This document shows positions 1 to 12,645 of a stretch of 64,000 nucleotides of DNA, in pieces. The translations under genes and the position numbers were made by a program. The number at the start of each line of letters is the position of its first letter. Within the stretch, counting starts at the first letter, position 1. Source of the DNA: Aaosphaeria pasadenensis (lineage: Eukaryota; Ascomycota; Dothideomycetes; Pleosporales); the NCBI GenBank assembly GCA_022813625.1, contig JAKLMB010000026.1:248001-312000 (forward strand), written 5' to 3'. The notes beneath the pieces are model-generated. The model saw only the letters and a list, made by a program, of their open reading frames with translations. It ran no database searches and was not told the DNA's origin.

Positions 1-271
1 CCGTAACTCGTGCGATGCGTGCTACCGCCTCACAACCCACACGCGCCACGCACCGCCCCTCCTCTTTTCTTGAAGGAAAAATGAAATGTATCCACAAGGA
101 TGAAACCAGGAAGATTGAACATTTAAGAAATATATACCTTGTGCAGTTGGGGGGTATTTGCCCAACTCCTGCGAACCAAGTAAATCGTGAAATACTAACG
201 CCGGGGTGAAAATCGATTACCGAAATGTTTGAATCCACAACAACAGAACCATAATGATCCTGCTGAACAAG

Positions 272-2786
272 TTACCGCGTTGGTGTCTGGGTTGGTGTGT
301 TCTCTTCAGTCGAGGCAATTGCATGGTCAGCATCGATGCCGCTCCCAAAGATCACTGGGGTAGGTGCAACCCTCCTCCTCCTCTTGCCCTCGCGGCCTTC
401 CTCAGCTTCTAGCACCACTTGCAGGTCTCGTTTCCTGCTGCTCACACCATCCTCTCGCTCCGATTCGCTCGAGCGGCGTCCGTAAACGACACTGACAGAG
501 CTGCTTGCACTATGCGTGCCGCCTTGGGCAGGCGTCATAGGCGGAGTCCACATCGGTACGGGACCTGAATTGGTCGCTGTTATCCCAGGGACTTGAGACA
601 TGGCAGGCGTCGGAGCATTCATGTTGCTTTGATCCCCAAGTGAGGGAGCAGCAAACGAAGAGGCGGTGGCAATGCTCGAGACAGAATTGCTTCTGGTAGG
701 ACTGCCGGACCGTGCTGGTATGAATGAGCTTGATGCCGCCGTAATGCCGGCAGCGGGGTGTTTGGGCTGAGGGGTCGAACTTGTAGGAGGCACGCTGGAT
801 GCGGTGGGCGTAGCCATGGGCGTGGACTGAGCAGAAGACTGGGACGTCGTGGTGTTGATGGTCGAAGGGGTGTGGTGTGTCCGAGTCTGGGTCGGCAATG
901 GTCCTGTATACTTCTCTCCCAATTCGCCTGGCGCAAAGGAGAGAGCAGAGCAGAATCCATCTGACGAACTCATCAGAAGTGTCGATCCATCCGAGGACCT
1001 GAGACATGTTAGTGTGGAAGCAACCCGGAAAAGACATGTCTACTTACCATGTGACGTCCGTGAAGGTGGCAAAGTGCAGGTTACTAACAACAGAAAGGGG
1101 CTTCTGTTGTTGGGTGTCATAGATGTGAACCGCGTCTTGCGTTGCAACGGCATAGATCATGCGGTATGGTAGCTTGAAAGCAGATTCGGGTCCGGCCGGT
1201 GGGCCGTTGGACGTCGGTGCATCGCCATCGATATGCTTCGGGGAGGCAGAGGTCAGGCTGGGTGACGGCGATGGAGCACTCGTCAATCGCGGAGGGTCCA
1301 TTGACGCATGTGATGTCGGTGCCTTGGACGGTATGGCTGGCTCAGGCAAAGCTTGGATTTCTTCCTCGGAGGAAGCGGTGTCGATAGTGATTTGCTTTGT
1401 GGGTTGAGCTGACTGACGGAGTGTGTAGTAGACCGGAGAGCAGCGGACGGCGACGGAAGGCTTCTTGTGCCCAGGGAGATATGCGACGGGAGGTTTGTTC
1501 AACCCAGCACGTGTGTAGATGTAGACAGTGTTGGTGATATCCTCTGTTGGCTTGACACCTTCTGTTAAAGAGGGATGCACTGTCTTATATTGCCCGGCCG
1601 GCGTGAATAGCAGACTTCCATCTGGGGCAAAAGCAAGGCGCCTGAAAAACGACGTCAGGGTCTCATTTGCGTACATGGGAGCGTTCCGAACACCCAAGCC
1701 GCTGAGGCTATTTAGGCTCGGGGAATTGGGCATGACCGCTGGTAGCGGCATCGAAGGCGCTGGCGAAGCAGATCGGCGCATTGCGGGAGATGATCCGAAG
1801 GAGGAGCGTCGACTGTGGGATGTGGGTGGATTCATGGGGAGGGCCAATGATTGCGGTGTTCCGGGTGCAGACGGTACGGGCGAACCAGCTGCAATAGCGG
1901 TGTCATTGGAAACGAACGAAGCTCGGCCGCCAAAGTCGGGGGGTGCAGGGCTGTTGGACGAGATTCGACGGGCAGGGAGGTCCATCCTGTGTATCTTTTG
2001 TGCCAACGAGAATTGACCATCCTTATTCTTGAGCGTGTAGATGTGCACCGAACGATCCGAGGATTGTGTCGCTACGTATTCGTTGAGAGGGTCCCATGCT
2101 ACCCCCTGGACGTAATGATTGTGCTCGGCAATGTGACGAATACATGCACCTGGTTGCAAGTTAGAATCGGGTTGCTCTCTTGAGCGGCGCAGAACCAGCC
2201 TCACCTGTTTGGGCATTGTATATCTTTGCGACGTTGTCCATGCTTCCGGTGATGAAGAAGACTCCGTCGGGTGACCAGGCCAGGTCGTAGATTTCAGATC
2301 CCAAAGATCCGAACATGTGCTTCACGCGCCATGTCTCCTTGTCTTCGAGGCCTTCCTCGCCGAAGTTCTGGTGGAGAGCTTGGTTCTCGGCGGGGACCCA
2401 GAGCAGGATGTTCCCATCGTCGCCGGCGCTGGCAAGGACCTCGCCTGTACATGAAGGGTCAGTCACGGAGCTTACACTGTCTGGAGTTATCGAGACAATA
2501 CGTACCCTTGGGACACCATCGGACCACATTGACAGCTTGTGTGTGTTTCATGAGGGTAGAAAGATATGTGACCTTTCGATCCTCGCCGTTGTTTTCGACT
2601 TTCCATAGCTGCATGGGAGGTCAGCAAGTTTGTTTGTCTCAGCTTAATGGGGTCTCCGGAGCATACCCGAACATTGTTGTCACCACCGGCTGTAGCTAGA
2701 CGTCCCTTACCACCAGGCTCGAAATGAGCCGAGTAGATTGGGGCGTTCTCATTGTGCCACGATACCAGAAGCGGTGCGGCCTTCAT
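272..2786 (-). CDS. cac2: Chromatin assembly factor 1 subunit B (Cac2/p60), WD40 protein
   Basis: Predicted middle subunit of CAF-1, which deposits H3-H4 behind replication forks in the nucleus. Model: complement(272..998, 1048..2149, 2205..2444, 2506..2608, 2667..2786), 763 aa. All four introns have GT/AG ends and the reading frame is kept across each. The N-terminal two thirds carry WD40-type strands ending in NNVRLWKV, GNILLWVP, MDNVAKIYN, DRSVHIYTL, TVYIYTR and AVHIYDT. The start MKAAPLLVSWHNENAPIYSA is typical of Cac2/HIRA-like propellers. A Ser/Pro-rich linker interrupts the propeller, and the tail is low-complexity Ser/Thr/Pro with a basic KRRRR patch that could be a nuclear signal. 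HIRA is the main alternative, but the length and start favour Cac2. The subunit assignment comes from family resemblance, not a search. Confidence 0.9.
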
Positions 2787-5700
2787 GGCGAAGAGGTATT
2801 ATCGTTCCGGGTTGCCTGATAGAACGTGGGATTGGGAAACGGAGGGAAAATAGTATTGACAGAAGACTCCCGGAGAGAGCTAGAGAGAGAGGTACAGTTT
2901 ATTTGGACGAGTTTGGAGCAGAGCGCGGGTACGTAGCGGGCGGCAATCGGGACGAGGGTACGAAACGAGAGCAGGATGACTGCGGAGGACAGGAGGTCAG
3001 GACCATATCACAGCTCGTGGTCAGTGATGCTGTTGAATGGCCCTGATCCGACGGTCGCGGACGGGGTCTTGTTGTTGCTGCTGCTGTGGTGCAATTGAAG
3101 TCAACGGAGATCGGTAGATGCTTGTAGGGGAGAAGGTTAGTATGGGTAGGCGTGTGTGGTAGGAGATAGGTACCTGAGGTAGAGAGTAGAGAGTAGAGGG
3201 CGCACAGGTGGGTGTGTGAAAGAAAGTAGAAGCTTGGATTGATTGTCTGAGGATAGGCACGAAAGGTAAATGGAGGAGATGAAGGAGATGGTGAGGAGAG
3301 GAGAGGAGAAGAGAGGAGAAGGTCGGTGATATATCAGTGTGAGAGTTTAGCTGGCGTTAAGGCAAGCAAACAAAACTTGAGGTTCGGGGAGGTGGATAAG
3401 TCGAGTTGAGGAAGAGGACGAGGCGGAGGACGAGGACGAGGACGAGGATGTGGATGAGGACCAGGAGAGACGAGTTGGACCAACCAATGCAGGTGCACCC
3501 AAAGAGTAATGAGAGTATGTGTGTATCCGTCAATGTATGTAGTATGTAGTGACTGACTTGACTACGGAGAACCTACCCTGGTAATTGCTGTGACTAGGAG
3601 GTAGTAGGTAGTAGGTAGTAGGTAGTAGGTAGTAACACCTCTTGCTGTGCGCTCCCGTCAACCCGCCCACCCTCCAATCCGCCAATCCGCCAATCCGTCG
3701 CCAACCCGACAATCCGCTCATCCTCAAGTCGCCAGTCGCCAGTCACTTCCCGCATCCCGCAACCTTTCGCGTCACGGACGCGCTAATTAATTCCCAGACC
3801 GCGACGACCGTGACTGACTTCCACACTGCAACTACACTCCACCTACAAACTACAAACTACAAACTACCTATACACAGTACACACTCTAAATCATCACCAC
3901 TCTATCACCACAATTGCAACCATCACCCTGATCATCGCACAATCGCCAGCTTAGGATATCCCAACCAATTCGGACCAAATCTGACCCCCCCAAACCCCAA
4001 CCCCACATATGTTCGTCGCCTTCAAACGTGCATACTGTACTGCAACATCAGTCACTTTCAAGCAAACAAATTTGCACTCGGGACGGCGTTTGTAGGTATG
4101 CGAGGAGAAGGACCGAGACAGAAGAGATAAGCCCGTAATCCAAGGTGGCAACACCCACCCAAACAACACACCTGCATCTTCCATCATCGATACAATGACC
4201 CGTCGCCTGCACCTGCCATTGTATAGTAGGATTCTTGGTCCTTGGTTGAGCTGCCTGTTGCCGGCCGGCTATACAGCGGTCGGACAGCGCCCTCCCTCCC
4301 TCAATCATTCGATGGCTTGCACAGGGTAACGGTTTCATCTTATCGAGCTCGGATACCTACACAGTACCTCACCTTCATTTCTGATCTCTTCAGCACACCT
4401 GAAAGATGAATGAAAATAATGTGACATGTTGGGTGGGGGTTTTGACTTGTCATGCTCAAGCACAGCGGTCGTCCACCATGTGCTGAACAGGGCAATGCCA
4501 ATACCACCCTTATCGCTAACTGCCTAGGTACCTGAGTGCTTGCTGACCTCATGCGGCAATGGCGCTCTATCATCTCCTCATTGGATTCCCTCGTCCTCCC
4601 TCGATGAGCGACATGTATTGTGTTTGTAGGTAGGCGTTTCTGTACGCAGAAGAGCCATCCTTCCCTCGGTCGCCAGGGCTGAAACGTATCATTGAAGATC
4701 CTCCTCTTTCGGGCCCGATGGACAGAGCCGTGCCACTCAGCAACCCTGGTCTCCGCCTCAACCCATGTTGATTGCTGGCTGGCCGCTGCATTTCGCCGTC
4801 ACGATATATTCTTAGTACTCGTACAAGCATAACCACACTCGAACGTTGCACCAATACTCACACTAGGCCTTTGGATCAGATGGCGTTCTCATCGAGTCGA
4901 AGACTCCCCACGCCCACCACCACGACATGCTGGTTGCGTGCCCTAGATGGCGAAAAGAGTGCGCGACAGACTATCGAAGAGTCGGACTACTTCCTTCTCC
5001 CTATTTCCACAAGTAGATGCGATGAACAGATGGTCACAAGAACGCCGCCATATCTAGGCGCCGTAGCCTCATCGTGAGGACCAGCATCTTCTTGCCATGC
5101 ATTACTCCGCATATCGAGACGCCTCAATATCACTGTGTCTATCGGAGCTGGGCGAGATCAGTGGAAAGGCGAGGCGAGGCGGAACACGCATGTCGTGCGT
5201 TCAAATGTGACAGAGCATCCGTCGCATTCAAGTCGGTTCACCGTTTTCCTATCCATGCAAGTGCAAGCTCCCAGATGACGGTAGCTGTCCAGGTTCTCCT
5301 GTGCTACACATCTCCGGGCTTACAGAATGCTCCATCACTAAAGAGTCTACTAAGTTGACAGTTGGCCAATTTACCAAGCCATCATGGCAGCAGCGCGGAT
5401 GCATCATCCAGGCCGCGATACAGGCCAAGCCCTTCCATGTAGAGACTCCGTTTGTCAAATCACGATTGACTGCAACCCTGGCATAAGTCCATACTTGGCC
5501 ATCTATCTTCCATCGTTGGATGGCATCTTCCGTCCAGCATTCTATAGAGAAACCTAGTGATCAACATGAAGATTTAGCGCAGTCATCCCAACAAATGGTC
5601 CTTCTACCTCTACATCGTTGTCTTCGTTGAGACGGTGAACTTCTGTGATAGAACGTGGCAGATGCGTGCACTCACTCGCTCCTAAAATCTGTCTGTACTT

Positions 5701-6220
5701 CGTTGCACAACGGCCGAGCTCGGCACATGTCGGTGACGTTAACTAGCAGTCTGGTACTACGTACAACCGGCCGTACTAGGGTTGAACATAGGGCGGAGCC
5801 ACCATGATGCTCAACGTTGAAAGACTCTTTTCCTGGGAAATTGGGACCGTTTGATCAAGGTGGGGAAGAAAGCGGGATGCGTTGTCTGCCTGCAGGGTTT
5901 GAGAAATGAGGAGTGGGTTGGGAGCACAGCATTCATTGATTCTGAGAAATGTTTGCTTCGGCCAAGTGGTTGCCATCGTGATCATGGAGACCACCCCCTA
6001 CGATGGCCTGGAACGGCTGCTCGAGGGTAGCTGAAGATTTACGACATACTTGCCATGGATGCAATATGTTGTGTAGTTGTAATGCTGCACTTGGATCGAT
6101 GCAGAGAGTCGCACACCGATGCAAGAAGGCATAATGTCCCTCTGGCAAGCATTGTGAGGGTCTATCAAGGCATCGCAGTTGACAGCACACTGTGGAATCA
6201 CTCGGAATGATCCTTGCTCT
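2787..6220. other. Long intergenic region, no supported gene
   Basis: About 3.4 kb between the divergent side of cac2 and the 3' end of the RWD gene. It contains purine-rich low-complexity sequence (GAGGACGAGGACGAGG-like, about 3410-3450), a GTAGTAG tandem stretch (about 3598-3634) and C/A-rich, UTR-like sequence (about 3640-3960). Open frames here are short, with unlikely composition. A Cys-containing frame on the minus strand near 5998-6201 is discussed under findings. Confidence 0.6.
3598..3634. repeat. GTAGTAG(G) simple tandem repeat
   Basis: Five near-perfect units of GGTAGTA in tandem, in the spacer upstream of cac2. A simple-sequence repeat with no sign of coding. Confidence 0.85.
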
Positions 6221-6955
6221 TCACTTTATGCCTACGGCTCTCAGAAATTCCTCTTTCTGCTGGCTGCCTTCTGGTCCAGGCCCCGCCTCCAGATCTTTGA
6301 CCACCTCCGACATGGTTTCCACTTCAACTACCCCCCGGCCATGGCCAAAATTCCATGTCACATCCCGTTCGTATCGGACTTGGAAGGCCTGCCAGTTCTC
6401 CCTTTTGAGAGTGTTCACATGGTCAACAACTGCGGTGGCGGGCCCAGAAAAGATCATGATACCCGGATAACCAGGTTTGGTGATTCCAGCAACGGTGTCA
6501 GTGGGCGAAAGTGCCAGCTTGCGTTTGGTAAGAGCAAGGAGGTGATGTAACCAGATGATAGTCGTCTTGTTTGTTTCCTGCATGAGCGCGGGTGCGGGAT
6601 GATGGCCTGATGCGATTGTATCTACTCGTAGCGGGGGGTTTGTTTCTGCAGCGGATGAAATGATGTTGTGGAAGCATGAGATGATCGCATCGAGAGACTC
6701 TTCCCCTTCCGTCATACTGATGCCACCCAAAGCTGCCTTTGTGCGATCTCTGATGTCCGACTTCAAATTGTCGTTAGCTGATATGACTTCAGGAAAACCC
6801 TCAGACGGATAGTGCTCGGGAAGGCGGAGATGCAGAAGAGAAGAGCTGTCGGTGTACTTGAAATCTCGGCTGCGAGAGTCGAAAACCGTCTGCGAGGGGT
6901 ACATAGCCTCTAGAAGTTCCAACTCCATGGAGAGGCGTGAGTCTGGTGAAGACAT
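6221..6955 (-). CDS. RWD domain / DUF1115 (Prp3 C-terminal-like) protein
   Basis: Single-exon gene of 244 aa. Residues about 8-105 form an RWD domain: an N-terminal helix (RLSMELELLEAMYPSQ), strands (LHLRLPEHYPSEGFPEV, with the YPS..P element) and a C-terminal helix. Residues about 130-240 resemble the DUF1115/Prp3_C domain (TTIIWLHHLLALTKRKLAL, then KPGYPGIMIFSGPA and VRYERDVTWNFGHGRG). This domain order is that of RWDD2-like proteins, whose biochemical role is poorly known; RWD domains usually mediate protein-protein contacts. The ATG at 6955 sits just before the first RWD helix, so little can be missing at the N-terminus. Confidence 0.82.
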   Translation of the reverse strand: MSSPDSRLSMELELLEAMYPSQTVFDSRSRDFKYTDSSSLLHLRLPEHYPSEGFPEVISANDNLKSDIRDRTKAALGGISMTEGEESLDAIISCFHNIISSAAETNPPLRVDTIASGHHPAPALMQETNKTTIIWLHHLLALTKRKLALSPTDTVAGITKPGYPGIMIFSGPATAVVDHVNTLKRENWQAFQVRYERDVTWNFGHGRGVVEVETMSEVVKDLEAGPGPEGSQQKEEFLRAVGIK

Positions 6956-8249
6956 ATTGTTCTTAATTTAGCTACGTACGTTTGACGATGAGCCATTGAT
7001 TGCACGGTGCGGTTGACTGGCACTGGCACCTGGAACCATGGGCGGAATGAGATGACGTCTATAGAGTAAGTTCGGATTTCGGAGGTTCGTCGGACCGTTG
7101 TTGAGTTACGAAAGATGGTAGTTAGCACTTATTATCTTCTTTCTCAAAGTACCGTGGTACCTTAGGTACCTGACCACAAGCCGATCCCATGAAACATCTG
7201 TCCTCTGATCAGCTGCGATCAAGGTTGTGCTGGCGTCTTATCATCATTGTCTGCTATCAGACCAATTTGTATTAGACAGCCAGTATCCCAGAACGCTTTA
7301 GCAATCGATACATGTAAGGTATCTTATCTCGTCTCATCTGAATATCATCAGTCTAAGGCGACTGATTGCTAAATCTTATCTGTTACGACTTGGCCTTCGT
7401 ACCCATTCATTATGAAGGCATTTCAATTTCCTCGTAGAAACGCCTTGGGTGGTTGCTGTTTCAGCAGTAACATCTGGAAGAACGAAACGGAAAGTGGTTC
7501 CGGTGCTAGGCCTGGTTGGGTTAGATCCATCCATACACAGTCGCTCAGAAGGGCAATCATTTGACCTGCGCTCCCTTGATCACCTCGTATCGAGCGAGCA
7601 GTGCTATGCTGAATGGTTTGAGATATGAGACCTGGATCAGCCATCGATAATTTGATGGACAACTAGTCGTGAGCCAACATGAAAGGGTAATTGTGTCATA
7701 CGGTGTGGTGGGTGAATGTGATCACCCCGTAAGTTTTGGATGTCTTTGAACCAGGAGTAGCTTCGTGCCCAGACAATCGCGATAATTACTCGTGTGAGTG
7801 AGTCATCTACATATCATATTGTTCTTGTCGGAAATGTCATTGGGAATTCCCATCAATATGTCTTCATCTAGTTCATGTATACAAACATCTAGGTACTTAA
7901 GCTTATGTGTTTTCTTCGTCATTGCAAATCAGTGATGAAAGCCGGGAGTCAATCATCAGCCGGAATCCCTCTCTTATTCCAATGGGGTGGCAAAGAGCAA
8001 TATGGATATCCAAGGAATCAGTTACCTATACTACGATACTAGGCTCTTCAGCCTCAACCACTCCGACTGTGTAATGCACTGTGCTCAAGAGTCCTAATTG
8101 AATTAATACGACCTATCAATGCACGTGCAGCTTCCCCCTTTAAGAAGACCGAGATCTTCCCCACAATCTTTCCCCAGACTTCAATTCCATTATATTGAAT
8201 TGATTACTTTATTGATTCCAATTTGCACTCTTCCTACCTCAGAGCATCA
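6956..8249. other. Intergenic region between divergent genes
   Basis: About 1.3 kb separating the RWD gene and the amino-acid transporter, which are transcribed away from each other, so both promoters should lie here. The only open frames are short and unconvincing. A CACGTG core sits near the transporter end. Confidence 0.6.
8122..8127. promoter_or_regulatory. CACGTG E-box (GCACGTGC) upstream of amino-acid transporter
   Basis: A palindromic GCACGTGC lies about 125 bp before the transporter start. CACGTG is the core bound by fungal bHLH factors such as NUC-1/Pho4 and Cbf1. A NUC-1 candidate is encoded at 45.2-47.5 kb, but no functional link is shown. Confidence 0.3.
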
Positions 8250-9839
8250 ATGATTCAACAAGGAGCAGTCGGAGACCTCGAGGCCAATGCAGATTCGGCC
8301 GGGACGCTCGAAAAGACGCCAACGAACATGACAGACGCGAAGCTTGGGCAGACAGAGACACACAAGACTGATGCTGTGTTCGGCGAGATCACGGATGCTG
8401 GACCTGATTACCGTAATGTGCGTACTCATTATTGATTTCACCACATGCGTTCCCTGAGGCTAAAGACACTGCAGGTCGGTTGGATAGGGACCACCATTCT
8501 TATGATGAAGACTCAGGTTGGATTGGGGGTCCTCTCCGTGCCGGCTGTATTCGACACACTTGGAATTGTCCCGGGCATCATCTGCCTCCTCATCATCGCC
8601 GTGACGAGTTCTTGGGCAAATAGAATCGTTGGCTTATTCAAACTCAAACATCCCGAAGTCTACGGAATCGACGATGCAGGATACATGATGTTTGGAAGGT
8701 TCGGGAGGGAATTCTTCGGGCTGATATTCTCCTTGTGTTCGTCAAACAGAATCATTGAAAATGGAAATGCTGACAAATGACAGTCTTTGCCTGCGTTGCT
8801 GGCTCAGGCATGCTCAGCTTCGCCATCGGGTTGAACGCCGTTTCGACCCACGGCGCTTGCACAGCTATTTTTGTAGCGATCGGTGCAGTCGTTGGCTGGG
8901 GCTGTGGGAGTGTGCAAACACTCGGCAAGATGGCATGGATCGCATGGGTCGGAGTTATCAGTATCTTCGTTGCTGGTAGGGCTACATCCCAGACCCAATC
9001 CGCTCTTTCCTGACGATCTGACAGTGTTCTCCCTCACGATTGCCGTCGGTGTACAAGATCGCCCCGCAGCCGCTCCGCCCGGGACCGTCTGGAAGTCAGA
9101 CTATAAAATTGTGAACAATCCGTCGTTCGCGCAAGCTTCTTCTGCTTTGACATCACTAGTTTTCGCATATGCAGGCACGCCGGCTTACTTCAATATCGTT
9201 GCCGAGATGCGGGACCCACGAATGTACACACGAGCACTTGTCGTTAGTCAGAGCATCACCACTGCTCTGTACATCACTATCGGGGTTGTCGTATACTACT
9301 ACTGTGGATCGTACGTGGCATCGCCAGCCTTAGGATCAGCCGGAGCAGTGATGAAGAAGGTGAGCTACGGTGTCGCACTGCCTGGTCTTATTGTCGGTGT
9401 TACACTCTCCACTCATTACACGGCCAAGTACATCTTCGTCCGCCTCCTCCGAGGTTCCGAGCATCTCAGTGGTAACACAGTAAAGCACTGGGTCTACTGG
9501 CTTAGCTGTACGTTAGGTGTGGCCATATTTGCGTACGTTATCGCGAGTGCGATTCCTGTTTTCGGCAGTTTAGTATCTTTAGTCGGTGCGCTTCTGGGTA
9601 CACTGCTCATCTTTCAGCCAATGGGCTGCATGTGGTTCTATGACAATTGGAGCGAAGGGAAAGAAAAGAAGTCGCTAAAGTGGATCTTGATGGTATGCTG
9701 GAGCACATTCATCATCATTGGGGGGACGTTCCTGACGATAAGCGGCACATATGGCTCAGTAATTGCCATCATCGAGGACTACCGCGCTACAGGAGGTTCG
9801 GCTGCTTGGTCTTGTGCCGACAACTCGAACTCAACGTAA
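8250..9839 (+). CDS. AAAP-family amino-acid transporter
   Basis: Membrane carrier of the amino acid/auxin permease family (PF01490 type), 478 aa. Model: join(8250..8417, 8475..8736, 8784..8975, 9025..9839). The soluble N-terminus of about 60 residues is followed by roughly 11 hydrophobic spans, starting with VGWIGTTILMMKTQVGLGVL, the family's first transmembrane motif. Later elements include SLVFAYAGTPAYFNIVAEMR and MRDPRMYTRAL, which are typical of fungal neutral amino-acid permeases such as Neurospora MTR. The second intron donor (GTTCGT at 8737) is non-canonical but is the choice that keeps frame into FACVAGSG. An in-frame ATG at 8223 would add nine residues. Substrate cannot be told from sequence; neutral or aromatic amino acids are likely. 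Confidence 0.85.
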
Positions 9840-10904
9840 AAGAGAAGGACTAAGGTTTGCGGAAGAGAGAAATTGTACAATTCATGTATTCTTATACCTA
9901 GCCTGGGTCTACAGGGACAGGCGCCAACATTGTGTGAGTTTGGAAGCAATAGATAAGCCGTCAATGTTGCACATTATCTTCAAGCATTTGCGAAAATAAA
10001 TGAGTATGATCGTGTATACCAGTCGAGAGAATTTAAAAATTGTCTTGTATGCGTTGACAGTAAGAGCATCCGATATTGGTGAACCGTGGAGATAATCAGA
10101 TCACCCCTTGTCATGGCATGCCATGTACATGGTCCGGGCACTCACGTGACCCTCACTCCTATATATTCTAGGTAGCAGCTTAGTGAGAAAGATCAAGCAA
10201 TACATTACATTCACAACCATAGGTTATATCTACGGACGTGAGCAGATGTATTGACACCCCTGCACACATCTAGCACCAAGTGCATGTGTAAAATGTCCAC
10301 AAATGGTGCTCATTGGGCTAACTTGACGTAGAGTATAACTAGTCGCTTTGCTCTGTTCAGCCTTGCTATAATATAGCTCTATGGCTCCAGGAAATCCAGG
10401 CTAAATGGACGGAGCTTCTTCTCGAAAACCGGGCCAATGCTTCTCTTCATCAATCTGCGCATCATATCCTCTAAAGCGAGACCGGGCGGCCAATCAGATA
10501 CCTTGCCCAATATCAAATACCATTTCCCTGTGCCCCACACCATTTCCGAGTCAATCAACTCTTGACTGCTTTCATTAAGTTTGGGGAAGGAACAAGAGAG
10601 ACTCCGTAATGTTAAACAGCTTTCCTCTTGACCTCGGTGCTCAACAACCGTGCGATTCATCGTAACGAGATCTCTCCATGGCTGAACTTGCGTTATATCA
10701 TGCGAGGAGCACCTACAGGGTGTTCCATCTTTTCCATCTTTTGATCCCTTCTCCCTTCAGTACTGACTCCCAACTGTAACATGGAAATGCTCCAAGCTTC
10801 CCCCTGATCGACGAACGGACCCCGACATCTGGCATCCACCCTTGGTGTTTGCTCTTTTCCAATCCATCTAGAACCCCCAGATCGATTGTGACAAGTGATC
10901 TAGG
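9840..10904. other. Intergenic region between amino-acid transporter and MFS carrier
   Basis: About 1.06 kb. It contains a minus-strand frame (10379-10660, listed separately) and a TCACGTGA palindrome at 10142-10149. Nothing else is recognisable. Confidence 0.5.
10379..10660 (-). CDS. Hypothetical small protein or gene fragment, 93 aa
   Basis: I do not recognise this frame. It has balanced amino-acid composition and protein-like stretches (MVWGTGKWYLILGKVSDWPP, LEDMMRRLMKRSIGPVFEKK). No signal peptide or membrane span is evident, and no introns are needed. It could be a small gene, the last exon of a decayed gene, or chance. Its promoter would share the spacer with the MFS gene on the other strand. 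Confidence 0.25.
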   Translation of the reverse strand: MNRTVVEHRGQEESCLTLRSLSCSFPKLNESSQELIDSEMVWGTGKWYLILGKVSDWPPGLALEDMMRRLMKRSIGPVFEKKLRPFSLDFLEP

Positions 10905-12645
10905 ATGAGGGCATCATTGGATGCACAGGAGCACGAAAGTCTCCTTATCAGTACGCACACGCATAATTACTACGCCTACCACAGAACTGATTTATCAAGC
11001 TCGATCCGAAAAGTCTCTCACCGATGGCACCGAGAAGATTGACCAGCATGTAACATGGCGAAATCTACCAAACAAGAAACAATTGTTAATACTTTCACTT
11101 TGCCGCCTCTCAAGTCCACTCTCCAATGCTTGCCTATTGCCATACCTCTACTTCCTAGTCAAGTCCCTTCTATCCGATCCGGAACATCCCTCCGCTCCAC
11201 AGACGATATCGCAACGTACTGGATTCCTTGTCGCGGCGTATCCGCTTGGCCAAGTTCTTACCAGCATTTTGTGGGGACGACTTTCTGATATCTATGGAAG
11301 GAAACCAATTATTCTTATCGGAATAACATTGAGCGTTCTCGCAAATCTCTCTTTCGGCTTTTCAAGAAGCATCGGCATGTTGCTATTCTGGCGAGTAGTG
11401 GCTGGCATGGCTAATGGCATACTCGGTGTGATGAGAACGATGACGGCAGAGATCGTCAAGCATCGGAAATACCAGCCTCGCGCATTCCTTGCCCCTCCAG
11501 TGGTTTTCAATTCCGGAAGGGTCGTGGCTTTGGCGATAGGAGGGTGTCTTGCCGATCCAGTGAAGAACATTCCATCCTTGTTCGGTCCAAAGGGCTTACT
11601 GAATCTTTCGAAGAGTCCAGATGGAGTCATATGGGCAAGCAAGTATCCCTATGCACTCCCAGCGATGTTTAATGGTGTCGTCTTGGCTTTATGTTTGCTA
11701 GTCGCTACATTTTGGCTAGAGGAAAGCCTTCAATACCAGGAACGACAACGCGGCGCGAGTGTAATATTTGGACGACGACCTTTTGGCCATTGGAGAAGAA
11801 CGGTCGATCATCGAGAAAATCGTGGGTACCTTGCGCTTCCAGTAGAATATACTGAGAGTACTCCACAAAGCGATCCTACCAACATGGGAGCAAGCTCTGA
11901 TATCGCTCGTACAGGCCCAGCTCAACAAGACGCGCCGCCACTTCTCATGAATATATGGACCTGGCATTTGTTGAAAACTCTGGTCGCATTTGCTCTGTTA
12001 CCGCTCCACAACTCCACCTTTCTTCATCTCTTTCCGGTCTTTCTAGCCATGCCCAGTGTGACGACAATTCTTCCGACAGTTTTTGAATTCTCCGGAGGAC
12101 TTGGGCTGTCCTCGCCAACCATAGGCCTCTTCCTCGCAACTTTCGGCATATTTGGCATAGTGCTTCAGCTTTTCATCTACCCTCGAATTCAAAAGCACGT
12201 TGGTAACATTGGTATTTTCAGAATCGCTAGCGGCATCTTCCCAGTCGCATATCTCCTTGCGCCATATCTAGCCTTGTTGTCGGAGGGCTCGAGCCTAAAG
12301 TGGCCTGCCATGGCTGTTATCCTGTTTCTTCAAGTTCTTGCGAGAACCATGGCGATTCCGAGTAGTGTGATATTACTCACCCGGACATCGCCCACAAAGG
12401 GCGTACTTGGAACGGTTCATGGTGCAGGCAACACCGTGAGCTCTTTGGCAAGTGCAATTGGACCCGCGATTGGCGGAGTGATTCTTTCTCGTGGTATCAG
12501 ACGGGGGTCGGTCGGCCTTGTATGGTGGAGTTGGATGTGTGTTGTGTCCTCAATTACGTTGGCGTGGGCTTTTGTTCTTGATAGAACAGAGAGCGAAGAT
12601 GAAGAGAAACGTGCTACTGGGGTCCGCGAGGTTGAGCTCAGGTAA
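10905..12645 (+). CDS. MFS transporter (YCR023C-like, DHA1-type)
   Basis: Twelve-span major facilitator. Preferred model: join(10905..10950, 11000..12645), 563 aa. The first exon gives MRASLDAQEHESLLI; a 49-nt intron (GTACGC...ATCAAG, with CTGAT as possible branch site) joins it in frame to RSEKSLTDGTEK. A single-exon reading from the ATG at 10921 is the alternative. The first exon adds an acidic dileucine (EHESLL) often seen in fungal vacuolar carriers. MFS motif A is clear (GRLSDIYGRKP, after the second span), followed by LLFWRVVAGMANGILGVMRT. A long cytosolic loop separates the two six-span halves. Substrate is unknown; relatives are annotated only as multidrug or vacuolar carriers. Confidence 0.85.

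Noticed and set aside
3642..4130. 162-codon Pro/Thr/Asn-rich plus-strand frame
   Set aside because: Composition follows C/A-rich low-complexity DNA that looks like spacer or leader; no motif or supporting splice context.
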